A stretch of 64,000 nt of DNA from SZUA-430 sp964561925 (GCA_964561925.1 CAZLRW010000005.1:1-64000), one strand, 5' to 3'. Positions 42,383 to 51,587 are shown, counted from the stretch's first letter. Program-made: numbers and translations. Notes: generated by a model not told the origin, from the letters alone.

Positions 42383-42757
42383 GTGGGGTCGAAGATTCTT
42401 GTGGCGGACGACGATCCGCTGCTGCGCACGCTGATCGAGCACAAACTAAGCGCCGCGGGTCACGATGTCCTGGTCGCGGCCGACGGCAATGAAGCGCTCG
42501 ACATCGCCGCGCGCGAGCGTCCCGACGTCGTCGTGCTCGACGCGATGATGCCGCTACGCGACGGTATCGATGTCCTGCGCACGCTGAAGCACGATCCCGA
42601 ACTCAACCTTACGCCGGTCGTGATGCTGACCGCGCGCCGGCGCGAAGACGACATTGTCGGCGCGCTGCGCCTCGGTGCGGCTGACTATGTGACCAAGCCC
42701 TTCATGCCCGAGGAGTTGGTCGCGCGCATCGATCGCCTTCTGATGGCGAAGGTATAG
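42383..42757 (+). CDS. Single-domain response regulator (CheY-like receiver)
   Basis: The 124-residue protein is one receiver domain: acidic pair in VADDDPLL, phospho-acceptor Asp in VVVLDAMMP (about residue 53), Thr in VVMLTARR and Lys in YVTKPFMPEEL. There is no output domain. The GTG at 42383 follows GGAG by 8 bases. It is the first gene of a unit with the YaiO-like barrel (2 bases later), the HEAT protein and the glycosyltransferase, so it probably controls that machinery by protein contact. Confidence 0.9.
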   Translation: MGSKILVADDDPLLRTLIEHKLSAAGHDVLVAADGNEALDIAARERPDVVVLDAMMPLRDGIDVLRTLKHDPELNLTPVVMLTARRREDDIVGALRLGAADYVTKPFMPEELVARIDRLLMAKV

Positions 42758-42759
42758 TC

Positions 42760-43521
42760 GTGCGCATTTTTCTTGCAGCATTGGTTCTCGCGTCGACCGC
42801 CGCGGCGCAAGCCGAAGATGCGCAACACTGGCGCCTCGATCTCGAGGCGGCTTACAGCGACCTAACGCATGGGCGCGATCCCTGGCGCGAAGGCGCGTTG
42901 CGCGCGTCCTACCGTTTCGACGACGAATGGACCCTGGGCGGCGCGGTCGAGGCGGCCTCGCGGTTCGACAAGTTCGACGCCTACGTCGAGGCGCGCATAG
43001 ACGGCCGCTGCATCGGCGGCACCTCCTACTACGTGCTCGTAGGTGGCACGCCCGACGCCGACTTTCGCCCCCGTGTCGCCGTCGGTGCCGGCGGGGCGCA
43101 ACGTCTGTTCCAAGACGACGGTGTCTTCGAAGCGGTCTATGCGACGCTCGACGTTCGCTATGCCGACTATCAAGCAGGCGATGTTGACGCTGTGAATCCG
43201 GGGTTGGAAACGTACTTGTTCGGCGGGCGCGCCTGGGTGACCGTGCGTCACATCAATATCTGGGACGAAACGGGAGAACATCGCACTGGTTATTTCGTGC
43301 GTGCCGATGGGCTCGTCACCGGCACGGTCGCGCTGTTCGGTGGCCACGCGGATGCGCCCGATACCTCCGACGGGATCACGGTCGACACGACAAGCTGGTT
43401 TGCGGGCGCCGCGGTCGATGTCGAGGAAAACACGACCTTGCGCTTCGCGATCGCGCAAGAGATACGCGACACCGGCTACGACCGCACGACGTTCACGCTG
43501 TCGCTGACGCTGAAGCGGTGA
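42760..43521 (+). CDS. YaiO-like outer-membrane beta-barrel protein
   Basis: The 253-residue protein has a signal peptide (MRIFLAALVLASTAAAQA) and alternating amphipathic strands throughout (for example WRLDLEAAYSDLTHGRDPWREGALRASYRFDDEWTLGGAVEAASRF), ending in TFTLSLTLKR, typical of a barrel's last strand. It resembles the YaiO family, which in E. coli lies near a family 2 glycosyltransferase gene. It could be an outer-membrane pore for a glycan. Start GTG at 42760, 2 bases after the receiver gene. Confidence 0.68.
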   Translation: MRIFLAALVLASTAAAQAEDAQHWRLDLEAAYSDLTHGRDPWREGALRASYRFDDEWTLGGAVEAASRFDKFDAYVEARIDGRCIGGTSYYVLVGGTPDADFRPRVAVGAGGAQRLFQDDGVFEAVYATLDVRYADYQAGDVDAVNPGLETYLFGGRAWVTVRHINIWDETGEHRTGYFVRADGLVTGTVALFGGHADAPDTSDGITVDTTSWFAGAAVDVEENTTLRFAIAQEIRDTGYDRTTFTLSLTLKR

Positions 43522-43528
43522 GCGCGTC

Positions 43529-44575
43529 ATGAGCGCGCTCGTGATGATCTGGACGATGTCGATCGCGCTCTCGATCGCCGCCGTGCTGTCGATGGTGGTG
43601 CTGATCGTCACGCGCATCGCGCGGGAAATCAGGGCGGCGAGCCGGACAAAGATCAAAAGCGCGCTGACGAAGGCTCTATTGCATGCGGCCGAAGGCAAGC
43701 CCTCGATCCTGCCCACGCGGCGCTTGCGCCGGCGCGAGCAGGGAATCTTGATCGGCGCCGGGATTGAGCTGCTCGACCTCGTGCGCGGCGCCACGGCGCT
43801 CAAGATCGTGCAGGTGCTTACCGATTGCGGGATCAACGACGTGCTGGCGCGCTGGATCAAGAGCTCCAATCCGATACGTCGCGCGACGGCGGCCGAAGCG
43901 TTGGCGCATGTCGCCGATCACGACGGGCGTTTGGCTCTCGCCGAAGCACTGAACGACGCCGACCACGACGTACGGCTCGCGGCGGCGGCAAGTCTTGTGA
44001 AGCTCGGCGCGGCGCCGCCGTTGCCGAGGCTGGTCGCGACGCTGGGCGCCCATGGAACGCCCTCGGCGCGGCTCGGACAGATCCTGACGCTGATCTTCCA
44101 ACAGCATCCGGGCGAAGTGCTGGGTTTGGCGCAGGACTCGGCTTTGAGCCCGTTCGTGCGCTCCAAAGCAATCGAGACGATCGCCGCCACGGGTGAGTTG
44201 TCGCTACTGCCGCATCTGACTGCGCTGACCGACGACGCGGACGCGGATGTACGCACGGCGGCGATCCGTGCGCTCGGACGTTTGTCGCATCCGGGTGCGG
44301 TCGAACCGTTGGCGCGCGCGTTCGGCGATCCGGCGTGGTTCGTGCGTGCGGCGGCGGCGGAAGCGGCTGGCCGGATCGGACTCTACGAACTTGTTCCGGC
44401 GCTCACCGCGTTGGTCGACGACAGTGTGTGGTGGGTGCGGTTTCGCGCAAGCGAAGCCTTGGTCGCGCTCGACGAGGCCGGTCGCAGCGCCCTGCGTCGG
44501 ATTGCGGCAGAGCATCGCGGGCGCGCCTCGCAGGCCGCCTCGGCGGCACTGTCGGAAGGGGTGCGGCGCGCATGA
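43529..44575 (+). CDS. Membrane-anchored HEAT-repeat protein
   Basis: The 348-residue protein has an N-terminal membrane helix (about 5-32, IWTMSIALSIAAVLSMVVLIVTRIA). Repeated HEAT units follow (ATAAEALAHVADHDGRLALAEALNDADHDVRLAAAASLVKLG; VRTAAIRALGRLSHPGAVEPLARAFGDPAWFVRAAAAEAAGRIG; and others) covering about 110-345. HEAT arrays bind partners; here a scaffold for the glycosyltransferase next to it is likely. Its stop overlaps the glycosyltransferase start (ATGA). Confidence 0.8.
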   Translation: MSALVMIWTMSIALSIAAVLSMVVLIVTRIAREIRAASRTKIKSALTKALLHAAEGKPSILPTRRLRRREQGILIGAGIELLDLVRGATALKIVQVLTDCGINDVLARWIKSSNPIRRATAAEALAHVADHDGRLALAEALNDADHDVRLAAAASLVKLGAAPPLPRLVATLGAHGTPSARLGQILTLIFQQHPGEVLGLAQDSALSPFVRSKAIETIAATGELSLLPHLTALTDDADADVRTAAIRALGRLSHPGAVEPLARAFGDPAWFVRAAAAEAAGRIGLYELVPALTALVDDSVWWVRFRASEALVALDEAGRSALRRIAAEHRGRASQAASAALSEGVRRA

Positions 44576-45975
44576 CCGAGGCGATTTTCCTCAGCACCGT
44601 CGTCGCCGTCAGCTGGTTCATCATCGGCTGCGGACTCTTGCAAAATCTGATCTATGCAGTCGAACTTGTCGTCGCTGGCGTGGCGTTGGCGCGGCGTCCG
44701 CCGATTGCCGCCTCCGCGAAGCTGTGGCAGCGCACCAGCGACGTCGTGCCGCCGATCTCGATCCTCGTGCCCGCCTACAACGAACAGAAGACGATCGTGC
44801 CGGCGCTCCGGGCGATCCTCGCGCTCGAATATCCGAGTTTCGAGGTTATCGTGATCGACGACGGTTCGTGCGATGGCACACTTGCCGCAATAGATGCGGC
44901 GTTCGATCTCAAGGAAGCGCCGCGGGCGATCGATCAGGCGGTCAAGCACAAGAATTTGCACGGTGTGTACACGTCGGTGGTCGCGTCCCGGCTTATCGTC
45001 GTGGCGAAAGAAAACGGCGGCAAAGCAGACGCCCTGAACGCGGGCATCAACGTGGCGCGCTCGCCTCTGTTCTGCGCGATCGATGCTGACTCGCTCCTCG
45101 AGAGCGATGCGCTGTTGCGGGCGGTGCAGCCGTTCGTCGAAGATCCCGTGCGAACCGTGGCGGTCGGTGGGACGATCCGGGTTCTGAACGGGTGCAAGAC
45201 GAGTGCGGGTCGTGTCACCGAGATCGGCCTCCCGCGCAATCCGTTGGCGCTGTTTCAGATCGTCGAGTATCTGCGCGCGTTCCTAATGGCGCGCCTGTCG
45301 CTTAGCCGCATGGGCGTGCTCACGATCATCTCCGGCGCGTTCGGGCTGTTCCGGCGCCAAGTTGCGGTGTCTGTCGGAGGCTACAGCCCGGAAACCGTCG
45401 GCGAAGATCTGGAGCTCGTGATCAAGATTCACCGCGCGATGCGCGAGCAAGGCAAGGACTACCGAGTGCAGTTCATTCCCGAGCCCGTGTGTTGGACGGA
45501 GGCGCCGGAGACGCTTCAGGTTTTGTCGCGCCAACGCACGCGCTGGCATCGCGGTGCCCTGGAGACGTTCTTCAAGCACCGGGACATGCTGGTTGACACG
45601 CGCTACGGCCGCATATCGTGGATGGGCCTTGGCCAGATGCTGCTCGTCGATGTCGTCGGGCCGATCGTCGAAGCGGCCGGGTATGTGCTGATCCCGATTT
45701 TCTATCTTTTCGGCTGGCTCGACTTTCAGTTCATGCTCGCCTATCTCGCCGTGACGTTTTCGTTCGGCGTGTGCTTGAGCGTCGGATCGCTTGTGCTTGA
45801 GGAGCTCGAGCGGCGGCGCTTTCCGCGCGCGTCGGACCTTGCTGTTCTGACGCTGGCCGCCGTCGCCGAAAACTTCGGCTATCGCCAACTGAACAACGTT
45901 TGGCGTCTGCAGGGAATGTGGCAGTACTTCACCGGTACAAAGGGGTGGGGTGCTGCGACGGTGCGGGCAGGCTGA
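44572..45975 (+). CDS. Membrane family 2 glycosyltransferase
   Basis: The 467-residue protein has an N-terminal membrane helix (about 3-38), a GT-A domain with VIVIDDGSCDGT, DADS (sugar-nucleotide metal binding) and the QRTRWHRG processive-synthase motif, and C-terminal membrane helices (about 350-430). This is the layout of polysaccharide synthases such as PgaC. The ATG at 44572 overlaps the HEAT gene stop. Together with the barrel and receiver it suggests synthesis and export of a surface glycan under signal control. Confidence 0.85.
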   Translation: MTEAIFLSTVVAVSWFIIGCGLLQNLIYAVELVVAGVALARRPPIAASAKLWQRTSDVVPPISILVPAYNEQKTIVPALRAILALEYPSFEVIVIDDGSCDGTLAAIDAAFDLKEAPRAIDQAVKHKNLHGVYTSVVASRLIVVAKENGGKADALNAGINVARSPLFCAIDADSLLESDALLRAVQPFVEDPVRTVAVGGTIRVLNGCKTSAGRVTEIGLPRNPLALFQIVEYLRAFLMARLSLSRMGVLTIISGAFGLFRRQVAVSVGGYSPETVGEDLELVIKIHRAMREQGKDYRVQFIPEPVCWTEAPETLQVLSRQRTRWHRGALETFFKHRDMLVDTRYGRISWMGLGQMLLVDVVGPIVEAAGYVLIPIFYLFGWLDFQFMLAYLAVTFSFGVCLSVGSLVLEELERRRFPRASDLAVLTLAAVAENFGYRQLNNVWRLQGMWQYFTGTKGWGAATVRAG

Positions 45976-45984
45976 ATCCGTCGC

Positions 45985-46290
45985 TCATGCGCGCGGCGGC
46001 GGATCCAAAACCATCGCGACGGCCTTGATCAAAATGCGGGCGGCGACACGCGTGTCGCGGTCGGCGTCGATCGAATCGTGAACGTTGGCGGCGGCCTCGC
46101 TGAGTTCGGGAAAACCGAACGTGCCGGCACGCCCTGCGATGCTGTGCGTCAGCGCGATAAGACGCTCTCGATTTTCACCAGTCGGGTTTCGGGCGAGCAG
46201 GGCGGTCAGTTCCCATCTTGTATCCGCGAGTTCTTTGAGAAACGCAACTTGCAGAACGGCGATTCGGTCGGCGAGGACGGCTTTGGTCAT
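45985..46290 (-). CDS. Histidine phosphotransfer (HPt) domain protein
   Basis: The 101-residue helical protein has the HPt signature LIALTHSIAGRAGTFGFPELSEAA, with the phospho-accepting His near residue 44. The ATG at 46290 overlaps the stop of the receiver gene by four bases, so kinase, receiver and HPt are translated as one unit. It could pass phosphate from the receiver at 46287 to another regulator, such as the one at 42383. Confidence 0.82.
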   Translation of the reverse strand: MTKAVLADRIAVLQVAFLKELADTRWELTALLARNPTGENRERLIALTHSIAGRAGTFGFPELSEAAANVHDSIDADRDTRVAARILIKAVAMVLDPPPRA

Positions 46291-46667
46291 GGCGAACCGG
46301 GCAGGAAGCGCCTGACGGTCGCCGCAAGCGTCATCGCATCGAACGGTTTCGGCACGACGCCGGCAGCGCCGAGCGCGAACAGCTTCGCCACTTCGTGGCC
46401 TTGAATTCGCGCCGTGACGAAAGCGACCGGGGTATCGGCAAGGGGCTCGATCTCGCGCAGACGCTTCAGCGTCTCCGGACCGTCGATGCCCGGCATCACG
46501 CAATCCAAGAGAACGAGATGCGGCCGCCACTGCGGTGCGGCGTTGAGCAGAGCTTGGCCGGAGTGACACGTCATTACGTCGTAGTCGGGGTCGACCTCGA
46601 GCGCGAGCGCTGCGATCTCTCGGATGTCGGGCTCGTCGTCGACGTAGATGATGCGATAGCGGCTCAT
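46287..46667 (-). CDS. Single-domain response regulator
   Basis: The 126-residue receiver has the acidic cluster in IYVDDEPDI, phospho-Asp in LVLLDCVMPG (about residue 54), Thr in VAFVTARI and Lys in VVPKPFDAMTL. It lies between the CHASE kinase (four-base overlap upstream) and the HPt gene (four-base overlap downstream), the expected intermediate of a split phosphorelay. Confidence 0.92.
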   Translation of the reverse strand: MSRYRIIYVDDEPDIREIAALALEVDPDYDVMTCHSGQALLNAAPQWRPHLVLLDCVMPGIDGPETLKRLREIEPLADTPVAFVTARIQGHEVAKLFALGAAGVVPKPFDAMTLAATVRRFLPGSP

Positions 46668-49261
46668 GCGGCCTCTCCACGGGTTTCCGGCAACGGCAAG
46701 GGCAGGTCGACGTGGAACGTCGTGCCGCGGCCTTCGGCTGTTTCGAACGAAATGGCGCCGCCGTGCTGAACGACGATCGATCGCGCGATCGCAAGACCAA
46801 GGCCGCTGCCGTCCTTCGTCGGCGCGGCGCTTTCGGCTTGCGCGAAGCGCTCGAAGATGCGCGCGCGAAAAGCTTCCGGAATCCCAGGGCCGCGATCCGC
46901 CACGGACAGGCGCAGCTTCGCGCCCACGCCGCGCACGGAGACCGTCACCTCGCCGTTTTCGGGCGAGAATTTGATTGCGTTCGACAGAAGGTTGATGGCG
47001 ACTTGCTGCAAACGATCCGCATCGCCGCGAACGGTCTCGTGCGACGAATCGGGATCGAGCGAGATCTTCACGCCGCGCGTGGCGCCAAGGCCGTTCATCG
47101 CCTCGATCGCCGGTCGCACGACGTCGAGGAGTTTCACGGGCGCGACGTTGAGCATCGCGAGGCCCGCCTCGATGCGCTCCACGTCGAGCACTTCATTGAT
47201 GAGCTTGACGAGACGGCGGCTGTTCTCCAACGCGACGCCGATCAGGCGCGTGACCTTCTCCGGAAGTGCCGCTCCCGGATTTGCGATGATGATCGACAGC
47301 GCGCCCATGACCGAGGTCAACGGGTTGCGCAACTCGTGGCTCATCGTCGCCAAGAACTCCGTCTTGTAGCGGTTTGCGGTTTCGGCCGCCGCTTTCGCTT
47401 CGGCAAATTCGCGCTCACGCGCTTTGAGCGCGGTGATGTCGGACGAGCCGACGACCAGCGTGTCGTCGGCAAGGCGGGCCGAGCGAACGAGGTACCAGTG
47501 GTTGCCGAGGCGGCATTCGAACGGCGGTCCACATTCGCGCAACCTGTTGTAGAGACTTGCGCCCGTCGGCACATTGGGATCGTCCGAAATCTCTGCGCCG
47601 CCCCTGACAATCGCGTCATGCAGGATTTCGGCGTACTGCTTGCCGATCTCGGTGTACTGGCCGTTGCGCGTGCGCGCGTCGCGCGACGCGCTGTTCGATT
47701 CCACGAGGCGGCCGTCGGCATCGACGATGGAAATGCCCGACGGTGCGATGTCCATCGCCTGTACGATGCGTCTCTTGACGTCGTTGATCGCCGTGCGCGT
47801 GTTGACTTCCAACGTCACGTCGCGCGTCGCGCCGATGTAACCGGTGAACGCACCGTCTTCGGAGAAGATTGGCTTGGCCGACGAACTCAGCGTGCGCGTG
47901 AAGCCGTCGCGACCGCGGATTCTGAAGGTATGCTGGCGGAAGGGCTTGCGGGCGGAGACCTTGTCGACGTGCGCGGTCCAGTCGGCTTCGGACGTGCCCG
48001 GTCCCTTGGTCGTGGCAAGGCGCAGACCAACGAAGCCGCTCTTGTCGACGGGTGCAGTCACCTCGTTGCCTGCGGTAATGCGCTCGATGACGCAGTCCGC
48101 GTTCGTTTCCCACCACCAGTCCGACGACAGCTCGACCAATGCGCGAGATCGCGCGTCGCTTTGCTCGAGCTTCATGTATGCCGCTTCGAGTTCCTTCGTT
48201 CGCTCGCTCACCAGCGCCTCGGCGCGCCTGTGTTGCGTCGACAGCGCGCCCACCACGATGAACAACAGAATGCCGATCGCTGCGCCGGCCCCTGCCGCGA
48301 TCCACGCCTCGTTGCTTTCGCTTGCAGCGACGAACTCCGGTTTCGCGGCAAACGACAGCGCCCAAACGCGGCCACCGACCACAAGATGGGTGGTTGCGAT
48401 CAACGGATTGGCTTGATTGCGGTGACGATCGCTCTGGCCGCGGTTGCTGTCGTAGAGCAGTGCGCCGGCGTCGCTGATGTGGAGATCCACGTTCTCGGGC
48501 CCCTTGCCCAAGATGCCCGCCATCAAATCGTCGGCGCGGAAGGGACTGTAAACGAATCCCAGATGGGCCGCGCGCCGTTGTGCGACGGTCTCGATCGATG
48601 CGCCGTTGCGGTAGATCGGCAGATAGAGAAGAAACCCTTGCTGCACGTCCTTGTTCGTCTCTTGGACCAAGGTGACGGTCCCCGAGGCTGCCGGGCGGCC
48701 TGTGTCGCGGGCGCGTTCCATCGCGGCGCGCCGCGTCGGTTCGGAAAACATGTCGTAACCGAACGCACGCAGGTTGCGGCCGACAAACGGTTCCAGGAAG
48801 ACGATCGACGTGTAGACGTCGCGCGGTCCGTCGGGGCGAACGGCATAGGAGGGAAAGCCTTCGGCCATCACGTTCTTTGTGTGCTGGTCGAGAGTGTCGG
48901 GACGGATCAGGACGCTGTAGCCCAAGCCCAAGAGGCCTGGATACCGCTCGGCAAGATTCAACGCGTCGACATAGGCCTTCCATTCTGCGCGCGAAACTTC
49001 GCTCGAGGCGGCGAACAAGCCTTTTGCGCCGGCGAGCGCTTGCTCTTGCTTCTGCATGCGATCGGAGACGGTGGCGGTCAGACGCTGCGTCTCGGCGCGA
49101 AATCGTTCGGCTACGCGTTCCGAGACGAGTCGATCGACCGTCCACCAACCAAGAACCGAGAGCGCGAGCGTAACCGCGAGCACCGCCCAGGCGATCGGCG
49201 CATCGCGGAGGTTTGGCCAAAGGCCGGCAAGCGCCCACAGGCGCGGGCGGTCGATCCGCAT
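46664..49261 (-). CDS. CHASE-domain sensor histidine kinase with PAS domains
   Basis: The 865-residue kinase begins with a membrane helix (about 20-40). A periplasmic CHASE domain (about 60-250, ETQRLTATVSDRMQKQEQALAGAKGLFAAS... YPGLLGLGYSVLI) and a second membrane helix (about 318-340, AWIAAGAGAAIGILLFIVVGALS) follow. Then come two PAS regions, the HisKA box FLATMSHELRNPL (His near 642) and an HATPase domain with DRGPGIPEAF and GSGLGLAIARSIV. CHASE domains bind small external ligands. It heads the kinase-receiver-HPt operon. Confidence 0.93.
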   Translation of the reverse strand: MRIDRPRLWALAGLWPNLRDAPIAWAVLAVTLALSVLGWWTVDRLVSERVAERFRAETQRLTATVSDRMQKQEQALAGAKGLFAASSEVSRAEWKAYVDALNLAERYPGLLGLGYSVLIRPDTLDQHTKNVMAEGFPSYAVRPDGPRDVYTSIVFLEPFVGRNLRAFGYDMFSEPTRRAAMERARDTGRPAASGTVTLVQETNKDVQQGFLLYLPIYRNGASIETVAQRRAAHLGFVYSPFRADDLMAGILGKGPENVDLHISDAGALLYDSNRGQSDRHRNQANPLIATTHLVVGGRVWALSFAAKPEFVAASESNEAWIAAGAGAAIGILLFIVVGALSTQHRRAEALVSERTKELEAAYMKLEQSDARSRALVELSSDWWWETNADCVIERITAGNEVTAPVDKSGFVGLRLATTKGPGTSEADWTAHVDKVSARKPFRQHTFRIRGRDGFTRTLSSSAKPIFSEDGAFTGYIGATRDVTLEVNTRTAINDVKRRIVQAMDIAPSGISIVDADGRLVESNSASRDARTRNGQYTEIGKQYAEILHDAIVRGGAEISDDPNVPTGASLYNRLRECGPPFECRLGNHWYLVRSARLADDTLVVGSSDITALKAREREFAEAKAAAETANRYKTEFLATMSHELRNPLTSVMGALSIIIANPGAALPEKVTRLIGVALENSRRLVKLINEVLDVERIEAGLAMLNVAPVKLLDVVRPAIEAMNGLGATRGVKISLDPDSSHETVRGDADRLQQVAINLLSNAIKFSPENGEVTVSVRGVGAKLRLSVADRGPGIPEAFRARIFERFAQAESAAPTKDGSGLGLAIARSIVVQHGGAISFETAEGRGTTFHVDLPLPLPETRGEAA

Positions 49262-49343
49262 ATTAGGATTCCGTTCACGAATAGAAGCGCGGTGTCACGC
49301 CTAAGGATACGAGGCGAGCGGTAAAAATCGGGTGCTGCGCAAG

Positions 49344-50333
49344 TTAGAGACGCGCCGTGCGGCGTGGCGGAACCCTGACGCCTGGGGCAGGTCTTTCGCG
49401 CAAAACTTCGCGGCGGAAGCGGAATTCTTCGGCGGGACGGCCGCCCGCCTTCGACGTGCGTTTGCCGGTCCGCTCGACCAAGCCCGACGTTTCGACGAGC
49501 CGGCGGAAATTCTGTTTGTGCAGGCGAATACCTGAAATCGCTTCGACCGTGCGCTGCAGGTCGAGCAGCGTGAACGTTGCATCCATGAGTTCGAACACGA
49601 TCGGCCGGTATTTGAGCTTGCCCCGCAAACGTCCCATGCCGGTCGCGAGAATACGCCGATGGTCGAACGACATCGCCTCGCCGAACCGGGCTTGTGCGGA
49701 TGCCGCGGGCGCCGAGGGCGGCAAGGTCCGCCCGTCGCGCCGCGCTTCACTCACGAGCCCCGCCTCATACATGAGTTCGTAGCGCTCCAACACTTTCTCT
49801 TCGTCCCAATGCAAACCGTCGAAGCCGAAGCAGAGCCGCGCGCGCCCTTGGCGCGCCGCCGTGTCGGCAAAGGCCGCCCAGGTTTCGAGATGCGGACGGA
49901 TAACTTCGTCGATGATCGCCGGCCGCTCTTGGCGCCAATCCTCCCATGGGAAGAAATCGTAGATGTTGCGCCACCGGCCGCCGCTGTCGGCGGCCTCCCG
50001 CGTCAAGGCCAAATAGCCGACGGACACGACGCGCGGCCCTTCGCCGGGCGCCAGCTCGTGCCGCCCGCGATCGCCGAACGTGTAGAGCTGTTCCACATAA
50101 CCGAGCGAAACCTGCGCCTGCGCCTGCACCAGGTTGCGAAGACCGATCTCAAGCGTGCGGTGATGCTCCGGTTCGAACGGACCGAACGGCAGGCCGTCCG
50201 AAGCGTTGCTGTCGCGCTTGAGCACCAACACGCGCGGCGTCTCTTGTGCGACCGTCACGATGCAGGCGTTCAGCCCGATGATGACCGCGTTCCGGGCGTC
50301 GGCCACCTGGTGTGCGGTGCGCTGCGGCTTCAT
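49344..50333 (-). CDS. nadQ: Nudix-like NAD regulator with winged helix (NadQ-like)
   Basis: From the ATG at 50333 the protein is 329 residues. The N-terminal Nudix-like domain (about 15-200, ADARNAVIIGLNACIVTVAQETPRVLVLKRD... GLPFGPFEPEHHRTLEIGLRNLV) lacks a clear REx2EExGU catalytic box. The C-terminal winged helix (about 235-310, FELMDATFTLLDLQRTVEAISGIRLHKQNFRRLVETSGLVERTGK) is of NrtR type. This is the alphaproteobacterial NAD-regulator family. It should repress nadA-nadB-nadC through the palindromes at 41071 and 41135. The upstream extension of the frame is not coding. Confidence 0.8.
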   Translation of the reverse strand: MKPQRTAHQVADARNAVIIGLNACIVTVAQETPRVLVLKRDSNASDGLPFGPFEPEHHRTLEIGLRNLVQAQAQVSLGYVEQLYTFGDRGRHELAPGEGPRVVSVGYLALTREAADSGGRWRNIYDFFPWEDWRQERPAIIDEVIRPHLETWAAFADTAARQGRARLCFGFDGLHWDEEKVLERYELMYEAGLVSEARRDGRTLPPSAPAASAQARFGEAMSFDHRRILATGMGRLRGKLKYRPIVFELMDATFTLLDLQRTVEAISGIRLHKQNFRRLVETSGLVERTGKRTSKAGGRPAEEFRFRREVLRERPAPGVRVPPRRTARL

Positions 50334-50845
50334 GCCTTGAGCGAGAGCTGAAAGAGGTGGCCCTCGAACACCACGCGCGCCGGCCCCATCGCATCCAGCG
50401 CGTCCATCATGCGGCCGTCGCGGCCGAGCAACGCATCGGCGAACGCGACGATCCGCGGGTTCGGTTGCGCGTGCGCCGCAGCCGACCGAAGCCGCAACGC
50501 GATCTCGCGCTCGGTTCCCGGATCGCTGAACATGCACGCGATCGTGAACGCGGACGCGGTCGACCGGCTGATGCCCGCCCAGCAATGCACGAGAATCGGA
50601 CTTGTGCGATCCCAACTGCCGGCGAAGGCGATCAACTCGCGCACGTGCTGCTCGTCGGGCGCCGTGTATTCCGGACGCGCCGTTGCGATGTCGTGCAGAC
50701 CGAGCCTGAGATGTCGGTGGCCGGGCAGCGGCTCCGGCGTCGGCATGTCGTCCGCCGGATCGAGCAGCGTGATCAGATGCGACGGGCGCAACCGTGCGAC
50801 CGCATCGGGCACTTTGCTTTTCGGGCAAACATAGATCGCGGGCAT
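50330..50845 (-). CDS. Tyrosine/dual-specificity phosphatase-like protein
   Basis: The 171-residue protein has the catalytic loop HCWAGISRSTASAF (C-x5-R, Cys near residue 107), with the candidate acid Asp in a preceding loop (ATARPEYTAPDEQHVRELIAFAGSWDR). It is a small cysteine-dependent phosphatase. Its stop overlaps the nadQ start by four bases, and it starts 7 bases after the HD-domain gene ends, so the three genes form an operon. Substrate unknown. Confidence 0.85.
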   Translation of the reverse strand: MPAIYVCPKSKVPDAVARLRPSHLITLLDPADDMPTPEPLPGHRHLRLGLHDIATARPEYTAPDEQHVRELIAFAGSWDRTSPILVHCWAGISRSTASAFTIACMFSDPGTEREIALRLRSAAAHAQPNPRIVAFADALLGRDGRMMDALDAMGPARVVFEGHLFQLSLKA

Positions 50846-50852
50846 GCGCGCT

Positions 50853-51464
50853 TCACCGGGCTTGGGTGCTCGGCAACAGCGCCCTGAACCGCTCGACGAA
50901 GCGCTTCTGGGCCTCTGCTGTCGGCAGGGGTTGGAGTTTGGCTTGTGTCACGCCGCGCGGCGAACCGAAAAACGTGAGCGCCTCCTCAGGCGCAAATCCT
51001 GCGAGCTGCGTCGCCTCGAAGAACGCGGCCGCCTTGTCGGCCCGCTTGATCAGCGCGGTCATTTCCTCGGGAAGATGCGCGGGCAGGCCGAAGCGCACAT
51101 GAATGGCCGCAAGCAGCTTGTTCTCGAGCACCTTGTAGTCGAGCCCGACCGCCGCCTTGAACGGACTGATCAGGTCGCCGACCACGTACTCCGGCGCGTC
51201 GTGCAGCAACGCCGCCAGCCGCCAGCGATGCGCGATTCCGGGCTTCAGCTGCGCCGTCAAGTCTTCGACCAGCATGCAATGCTGCGCGACTGAGAAGGCG
51301 TGGTCGCCGAACGTCTGCCCGTTCCAGCGCGCGACACGCGCAAGCCCGTGCGCGATGTCTTCGATCTCGACGTCGAACGGCGACGGGTCGAGCAGGTCGA
51401 GCCTTCGTCCCGACAGCATGCGCTGCCAGGCGCGCGTTTGCACCGCTCTTTGGACTTTCGCCAT
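50853..51464 (-). CDS. HD-domain phosphohydrolase (YfbR-like)
   Basis: The 203-residue protein carries the metal-binding pattern of YfbR-like HD hydrolases: His in FSVAQHCMLVED, the HD pair in ALLHDAPEYVVGDLISPFKAAVG, and a later Asp. YfbR dephosphorylates deoxynucleoside monophosphates; the exact substrate here is not certain. It is first of the operon with the phosphatase and the NAD regulator. ATG at 51464. Confidence 0.82.
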   Translation of the reverse strand: MAKVQRAVQTRAWQRMLSGRRLDLLDPSPFDVEIEDIAHGLARVARWNGQTFGDHAFSVAQHCMLVEDLTAQLKPGIAHRWRLAALLHDAPEYVVGDLISPFKAAVGLDYKVLENKLLAAIHVRFGLPAHLPEEMTALIKRADKAAAFFEATQLAGFAPEEALTFFGSPRGVTQAKLQPLPTAEAQKRFVERFRALLPSTQAR

Positions 51465-51587
51465 CGCCGACCCGAAGCCGCAACCTTAAGGAAGCGGCGA
51501 GGATGACCCCAAGTGCTTGATTCAAGTCAAGGAGAGCGTAGTCTTGAAGGGCTACTTTCGCCCAAGGTCCACGAAAGGGAGCGCCAC

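Noticed and set aside
46712..49324. 870-codon plus-strand frame opposite the histidine kinase
   Set aside because: The kinase shows CHASE, HisKA and HATPase motifs; the antisense frame has none and is Arg/Asp-rich.
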